Positions 60,188 through 64,000 of a DNA stretch of 64,000 nucleotides are shown piece after piece. The stretch is from Janibacter endophyticus (lineage in GTDB: Bacteria; Actinomycetota; Actinomycetes; Actinomycetales; Dermatophilaceae). Each line of letters starts with the position of its first letter. Position 1 is the first letter of the stretch. The notes under the pieces were generated by a model. It did not search any database. It was not told the DNA's origin and saw nothing but the letters and a program-made list of their open reading frames with translations. The translations under genes were made by a program, and so were the position numbers. The stretch lies in the NCBI RefSeq assembly GCF_016888335.1, contig NZ_JAFEJG010000004.1:620001-684000 (forward strand), in the 5' to 3' direction.

Positions 60188-63100
60188 GCGGTGCCGCCCA
60201 CCGGTGCGTCGACATCGACAGACTCGGAGACGTCGGCGCGGCCGAAGGCGCCCTCGGCCGCCGTCTCCATGATCGGCTCCCCCGGCAGCGGCGGGGCGTC
60301 CGGCCTCGCCGACGGGTCGATCTCCGCCGGCGGCCCGGCGAACTCGTCTGGTGCCGTCGCGACCCGGTCGACGCCGGGGAAGCGGCGCAGGTCGACCGTG
60401 CACGGATAGTCCGTGACCGCCGGCGACATCGCGGACGTGAGCGAGGGGATCGCGTCGAGATCGACCGGTCCTGGCGTGTGTCCGCCGACGACGAAACGGG
60501 CGTTGCGCCTCGACTCCGCGGCCGCCGCGTTCACCGGGAACGACTCGTGCGCGACGCCACCGGGGTGCGTCACGTGGTACGTGAAGCCGCCGAGCGAGCG
60601 GCTGTTCCACCGGTCGACGAGGTCGAAGACGAGCGGGGCGTGCACGCCGATCGTCGGGTGCAGCGCCGAGGGGGGCGCCCAGGCCCGGTAGCGCACCCCG
60701 CCGACGAAGGCTCCGCCCGCCCCGGACGCTCCGACCGGACCGCCCCACCCCTGCTCGGCGACGGGCACCATCGGTACCGGGACCCCGTTGCACGTCACGA
60801 GGTGACGTCCCTCGACGAGCCCGGTCGCGCGGACCTGGACCTTCTCGACCGAGGAGTCGACGTACCGTGCTGTCCCGGTCTGGGTGACCTCCTCGCCGAG
60901 GACGTGCCACGGTTCGACGGCCGCGCGCAGCTCCAGAGCCACCCCGTCGACCTCGACGTCACCGAGCCGCGGGAAGCGGAACTCGAGGAAGGGGTCGAAC
61001 CACGCCGGGTCGAGCAGCGGCGCCCCGACCGAGGTGAGGTAACGGTTCGTGTCCTCGATGACGTCACGCAGGTCGGTCGCGACGAAGCCGGGCAGGAGGA
61101 AGCGGTCGTGCAGCCGCGTGCCCCAGTGGACGAGGGGACCGGAGTAGGGCTGATCCCAGAAGCGGGCGACGAGGGCCCGCACGAGCAGCGCCTGGAGCAG
61201 CGCCATCCGCGGGTGCGGAGGCATCTCGAAGCCGCGCATCTCGAGCAGCCCGAGCCGGCCCCGCTCGGAGCCGGGCGCGAAGAGCTTGTCGATGCAGAAC
61301 TCCGCGCGATGGGTGTTGCCGGTGATGTCGGTGAGCAGGTGGCGCAGCAGCCGGTCGACGAGCCAGGGCCGGGTGCCCCTCCTGACGTAGCGCTCCTCGT
61401 CGAGCGGCTCCTCGACGTCCTGCGGGTCGTGCTCCATCGCGAGCACGTGGTCCATCTGGGCGAAGGCGATCTCGAGCTCGTAGAGGTTCTCGGCCCGGCC
61501 CTCGTCGACGCGCGGGGCCTGGCTCGTCGGGCCGATGTAGCGACCGGAGAAGAGATAGCTCAGGGACGGGTGGTGCTGCCAGTAGGTGATGAGCGAGCGC
61601 AGCAGGTCGGGCCGGCGCAGCAGCGGGGAGTCGACCGGGCGCGGCCCGCCGAGCGTGAGGTGGTTGCCGCCACCGGTGCCGGTGTGCGAGCCGTCGAGGT
61701 CGAACTTCTCCGTCGAGAGCCGGATCTGGCGGGCGTGCTCGTAGAGCGACTCGGTCTGCTCGACGAGCTCCCCCCACGTCGAGGTCGGGGCGACGTTGAC
61801 CTCGATGACGCCGGGGTCAGGGGTGACCGACATCGTCCGCACCCGGGCGTCGTCCGGCAGCCCGTAGCCCTCGAGGACCACGGGCTGACCGACCTCGGCA
61901 GCGGCCGCCTCGACCGCGGCGACGAGCTCGACGGCGCGCTCCATCTCCTCCACCGGCGGGAGGAAGACGAAGAGGTGCCCGTCGCGGTGCTCGACCGCCA
62001 TCGCCGTCCGGGGGGCGTCCTCGACGTCGAGGACCGCGGCCGGGGCAGCGTCGACCTCCACCAGCGCGGACGCATCGGCGGCGGGTAGCTGCCCGCGCTC
62101 GGCGAAGGGGGACCGCTCGGGCACCGAGGGTCCCTCGCCCCACGCGACGGAGCCCAGGGGCAGCCGCAGACCGGCGGGGGAGTCGCCGGGGACGAGCATG
62201 AGGTGGCCGCGGCGGGTGCGCCATGTCGTCGTGCCCCAGCCGTCCCCGTCGGGGGTGACGAAGACGGGGAGCACCCAGGCGGCGGGGGTCGCGACCCGGT
62301 CGCCGAGCCCGGCCTCGTCGATGCCGGCGACGAGGCGCTTGCGGCTCTGCGGGGTCTGCAGGGCGTCGTCGTCGGGGGCGAGGTCTGCCTCGGTCCGCCC
62401 TTCACCCTCGGGTTGCGAGGCCTCGGCGGCGAGCGCGAGCAGGGGGTCCTCGTGCGCGGCGACGAGGTGGTCCGGGGCGATGCCCAGACGTCGGGCGATA
62501 CCGACGGCCAGATCCCGTGCGGCAGCGGCGGACTCGGGGCTGCCCGAGCGGAGGCGTTCCGTGCCCCAGGGATCGTCGAGGAGAGCGGGGTCGCGCCACA
62601 GCGGTTCCCCGTCGAGCCGCTCGCTCAGGGAGATCGCCCACCGGGGGAGCGGCTCGCCCGGGTACCACTTGCCCTGGCCGTGCCGGCGGAGCATGCCGGG
62701 GCGCACGAGCCGCTGCGCGAGCTGCATCGCGAGCCGACGCTTCTCGTCACCGTCGGCGGCGGTGTGCCACTGCGGGTCGTCGGTCCCCCCGGCAGCGACG
62801 AAGGTCGGCTCGCCGCCCATCGTCAGCCGCACGTCCCCCTTCGCCAGGAGTCCGTCGACGGCTGAGCCGAGCGCCGTGATCCGGCTCCACTGCTCGTCGG
62901 TGTAGGGCTTGGTGACACGAGGGTCCTCGGCGATGCGGGTGACGGTGTTGGAGAAGGAGAAGTCGACCTCGGTGGGGCCGGTGGCTCCCGAGATCGGGGC
63001 TGAGGACGACGGGTGCGGGGTGCACGAGAGGGGGATGTGCCCCTCCCCGGCGAGCAGGCCGGAGGTCGCGTCGAGGCCGACCCAGCCGGCGCCGGGGACG

Positions 63101-63870
63101 AAGACCTCGGCCCATGCGTGGAGGTCGGTGAAGTCCTCCGCCGGGCCGTCCAGCGAGGGATCGCCCACGGCCGACTGGTCGGCGGTCAGCTGCACGAGGT
63201 AGCCGGAGACGAAGCGGGCGGCGAGCCCGACGTGCCGCAGCGCGGCGACGAGCAGCCAGGCGGAGTCGCGGCACGAGCCGATCGCCCGGTCGAGGGTCTC
63301 GGCGGGGGTCTGGACGCCCGGCTCCATCCGGACCGAGTAGTCGACGTCGCCCCGGATCGCCTGGTTGAGGCGGACGAGGAAGTCGACGACGGCCACCCCT
63401 TCGCCCGGGCCCTTGGTCAGACCCCCTTCGCCGACGATGCCCTCGACCGTCCGCTCGACCCACGCCGTCGTCTCGGCCGACAGGCCCGACCCCTCGGGCC
63501 CGTCGTCCACCGGGCGAAGGTACGGCTCGAGGTCGTCGCGCAGCATCGGCGGGTAGGCGAAGGGGACGGTGCTCGCGAAGTCCTCGACGAAGAAGTCGAA
63601 GGGGTTGATCACGGTCATGTCGGCGACGAGGTCGACGGTGATGTCGAGCTCGGTGACCGGCTCGGGGAAGACGAACCGCGCGAGCCAGTTGCCGAAGGGG
63701 TCCTGCTGCCAGTTGAGGAAGTGGCCCTCCGGCTGCACCCGCAGGCTGTAGCTGGCGATCGGCGTGCGCGAGTGCGGCGCCGGACGCAGCCGGACCGTGT
63801 GGGGGTAGACCCGCACCGGCTCGGGGAATCGGTAGGTCGTGCGGTGCTCGAGGGCTACGCGGATCGTCAC
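60184..63870 (-). CDS. Transglutaminase-DUF2126 fusion protein
   Basis: A 1228-residue two-part protein. The N-terminal transglutaminase domain begins EHRTTYRFPEPVRVYPHTVR and has the triad Cys in IGSCRDSAW (about residue 194), His in DLHAWAEVF, and Asp in VGLDATSG. From about residue 330 on comes DUF2126, with MLVPGDSPAGLRLPLGSVAW and VEVNVAPTSTWGELVEQTE-like (VIEVNVAPTSTWGEL) segments, a predicted ligase of the amidoligase group. It probably works with the ATP-grasp/alpha-E/transglutaminase operon at 45952-49613. GTG 63870 start. Confidence 0.92.
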   Translation of the reverse strand: MTIRVALEHRTTYRFPEPVRVYPHTVRLRPAPHSRTPIASYSLRVQPEGHFLNWQQDPFGNWLARFVFPEPVTELDITVDLVADMTVINPFDFFVEDFASTVPFAYPPMLRDDLEPYLRPVDDGPEGSGLSAETTAWVERTVEGIVGEGGLTKGPGEGVAVVDFLVRLNQAIRGDVDYSVRMEPGVQTPAETLDRAIGSCRDSAWLLVAALRHVGLAARFVSGYLVQLTADQSAVGDPSLDGPAEDFTDLHAWAEVFVPGAGWVGLDATSGLLAGEGHIPLSCTPHPSSSAPISGATGPTEVDFSFSNTVTRIAEDPRVTKPYTDEQWSRITALGSAVDGLLAKGDVRLTMGGEPTFVAAGGTDDPQWHTAADGDEKRRLAMQLAQRLVRPGMLRRHGQGKWYPGEPLPRWAISLSERLDGEPLWRDPALLDDPWGTERLRSGSPESAAAARDLAVGIARRLGIAPDHLVAAHEDPLLALAAEASQPEGEGRTEADLAPDDDALQTPQSRKRLVAGIDEAGLGDRVATPAAWVLPVFVTPDGDGWGTTTWRTRRGHLMLVPGDSPAGLRLPLGSVAWGEGPSVPERSPFAERGQLPAADASALVEVDAAPAAVLDVEDAPRTAMAVEHRDGHLFVFLPPVEEMERAVELVAAVEAAAAEVGQPVVLEGYGLPDDARVRTMSVTPDPGVIEVNVAPTSTWGELVEQTESLYEHARQIRLSTEKFDLDGSHTGTGGGNHLTLGGPRPVDSPLLRRPDLLRSLITYWQHHPSLSYLFSGRYIGPTSQAPRVDEGRAENLYELEIAFAQMDHVLAMEHDPQDVEEPLDEERYVRRGTRPWLVDRLLRHLLTDITGNTHRAEFCIDKLFAPGSERGRLGLLEMRGFEMPPHPRMALLQALLVRALVARFWDQPYSGPLVHWGTRLHDRFLLPGFVATDLRDVIEDTNRYLTSVGAPLLDPAWFDPFLEFRFPRLGDVEVDGVALELRAAVEPWHVLGEEVTQTGTARYVDSSVEKVQVRATGLVEGRHLVTCNGVPVPMVPVAEQGWGGPVGASGAGGAFVGGVRYRAWAPPSALHPTIGVHAPLVFDLVDRWNSRSLGGFTYHVTHPGGVAHESFPVNAAAAESRRNARFVVGGHTPGPVDLDAIPSLTSAMSPAVTDYPCTVDLRRFPGVDRVATAPDEFAGPPAEIDPSARPDAPPLPGEPIMETAAEGAFGRADVSESVDVDAPVGGTA

Positions 63871-63972
63871 CCGGCCACCCTAGGTGGGTTGACGGGCCCG
63901 ATACCCCGGGCGAAGGGGGGTCGATACCGGGGGTGGATGCGTCCCGCCCGTCCCCCGGGCGAGACTGGGTCC

Positions 63973-64000
63973 ATGAGCGAGATCTCTCCCGGGTACCCGG
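63973..64000 (+). CDS. Possible start of a gene cut by the window end
   Basis: ATG 63973 opens MSEISPGYP and the frame runs off the window. The 102-base gap before it, divergent from the transglutaminase gene, contains a CGAAGGGG octamer and GC-rich repeats of CCCGGG type. Identity cannot be given from nine residues. Confidence 0.4.

Overview
This 64 kb window comes from a very GC-rich bacterial chromosome (roughly 72% G+C by eye). Genes are short-spaced, often start with GTG, and frequently overlap by 4 bases. The gene families (DUF222/HNH endonuclease, DUF5926, DUF4446, PIM/lipomannan-type GT-C mannosyltransferases, CE1758/CE1759 flavin enzymes, Abhydrolase_9) point to an actinobacterium. 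My best guess is order Micrococcales, family Intrasporangiaceae (Janibacter-like), but the genus cannot be fixed from the sequence alone. No rRNA, tRNA, CRISPR array, insertion sequence or prophage was seen.

Layout. 1-5135: a partial membrane alpha/beta hydrolase, an MBL-fold hydrolase, and a flavin redox set (FMN reductase; luciferase-like enzyme with its partner reductase). 5200-5900: a hairpin, a tiny cysteine-rich protein and gene remnants. 5918-12605: a conserved unknown protein, cyclophilin lipoprotein, an alkylation-repair pair (ATL and AlkD-like), an MFS pump, a DUF222/HNH protein and a membrane protein. 12719-18265: a membrane protein with a winged-helix regulator, a scar of two broken genes, a two-gene ABC exporter, a PWPD-repeat protein, a nitroreductase and a deleted thioesterase. 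18367-25915: beta-propeller, lipid kinase, ThpR, App1 phosphatase, pseudouridine catabolism (psuG-psuK), SDR, membrane protein, VOC protein. 25912-29658: TetR, a broken MarR, an MFS pump and pirin. 29837-38865: envelope and membrane genes, including two GT-C glycosyltransferases around a large unknown membrane protein. 39036: prephenate dehydratase.

40010-49613 (minus strand) is the most striking block. Eight genes are packed in one direction: a fused circularly permuted ATP-grasp/alpha-E protein, a transglutaminase, a patatin, a PlsC-like acyltransferase, an HSL-type esterase, an N-formylglutamate amidohydrolase, a DUF1704 (QEGLA) metallopeptidase and a glutathione-synthetase-like ATP-grasp ligase. 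A second, very large transglutaminase-DUF2126 protein sits at 60184-63870. Together they look like a peptide ligation and trimming system joined to lipid-modifying enzymes.

49750-59149 holds a regulator-MFS-VOC operon, a thioesterase, a YbaK-type deacylase, a CarH/LitR-like B12-binding regulator, a membrane protein, a DEAD-box helicase with an RGG-rich tail, an FAD-Rieske oxidoreductase and an SRPBCC protein.

Three themes run across the window. (i) An identical operator layout, GTTGA-N4-TCAAC, precedes three redox/electrophile-stress transcription units. (ii) The octamer CGAAGGGG/CCCCTTCG recurs about 75 times by hand count. (iii) Several genes are visibly decayed (MarR, DUF4442, nuclease/USP scar, dioxygenase remnant).
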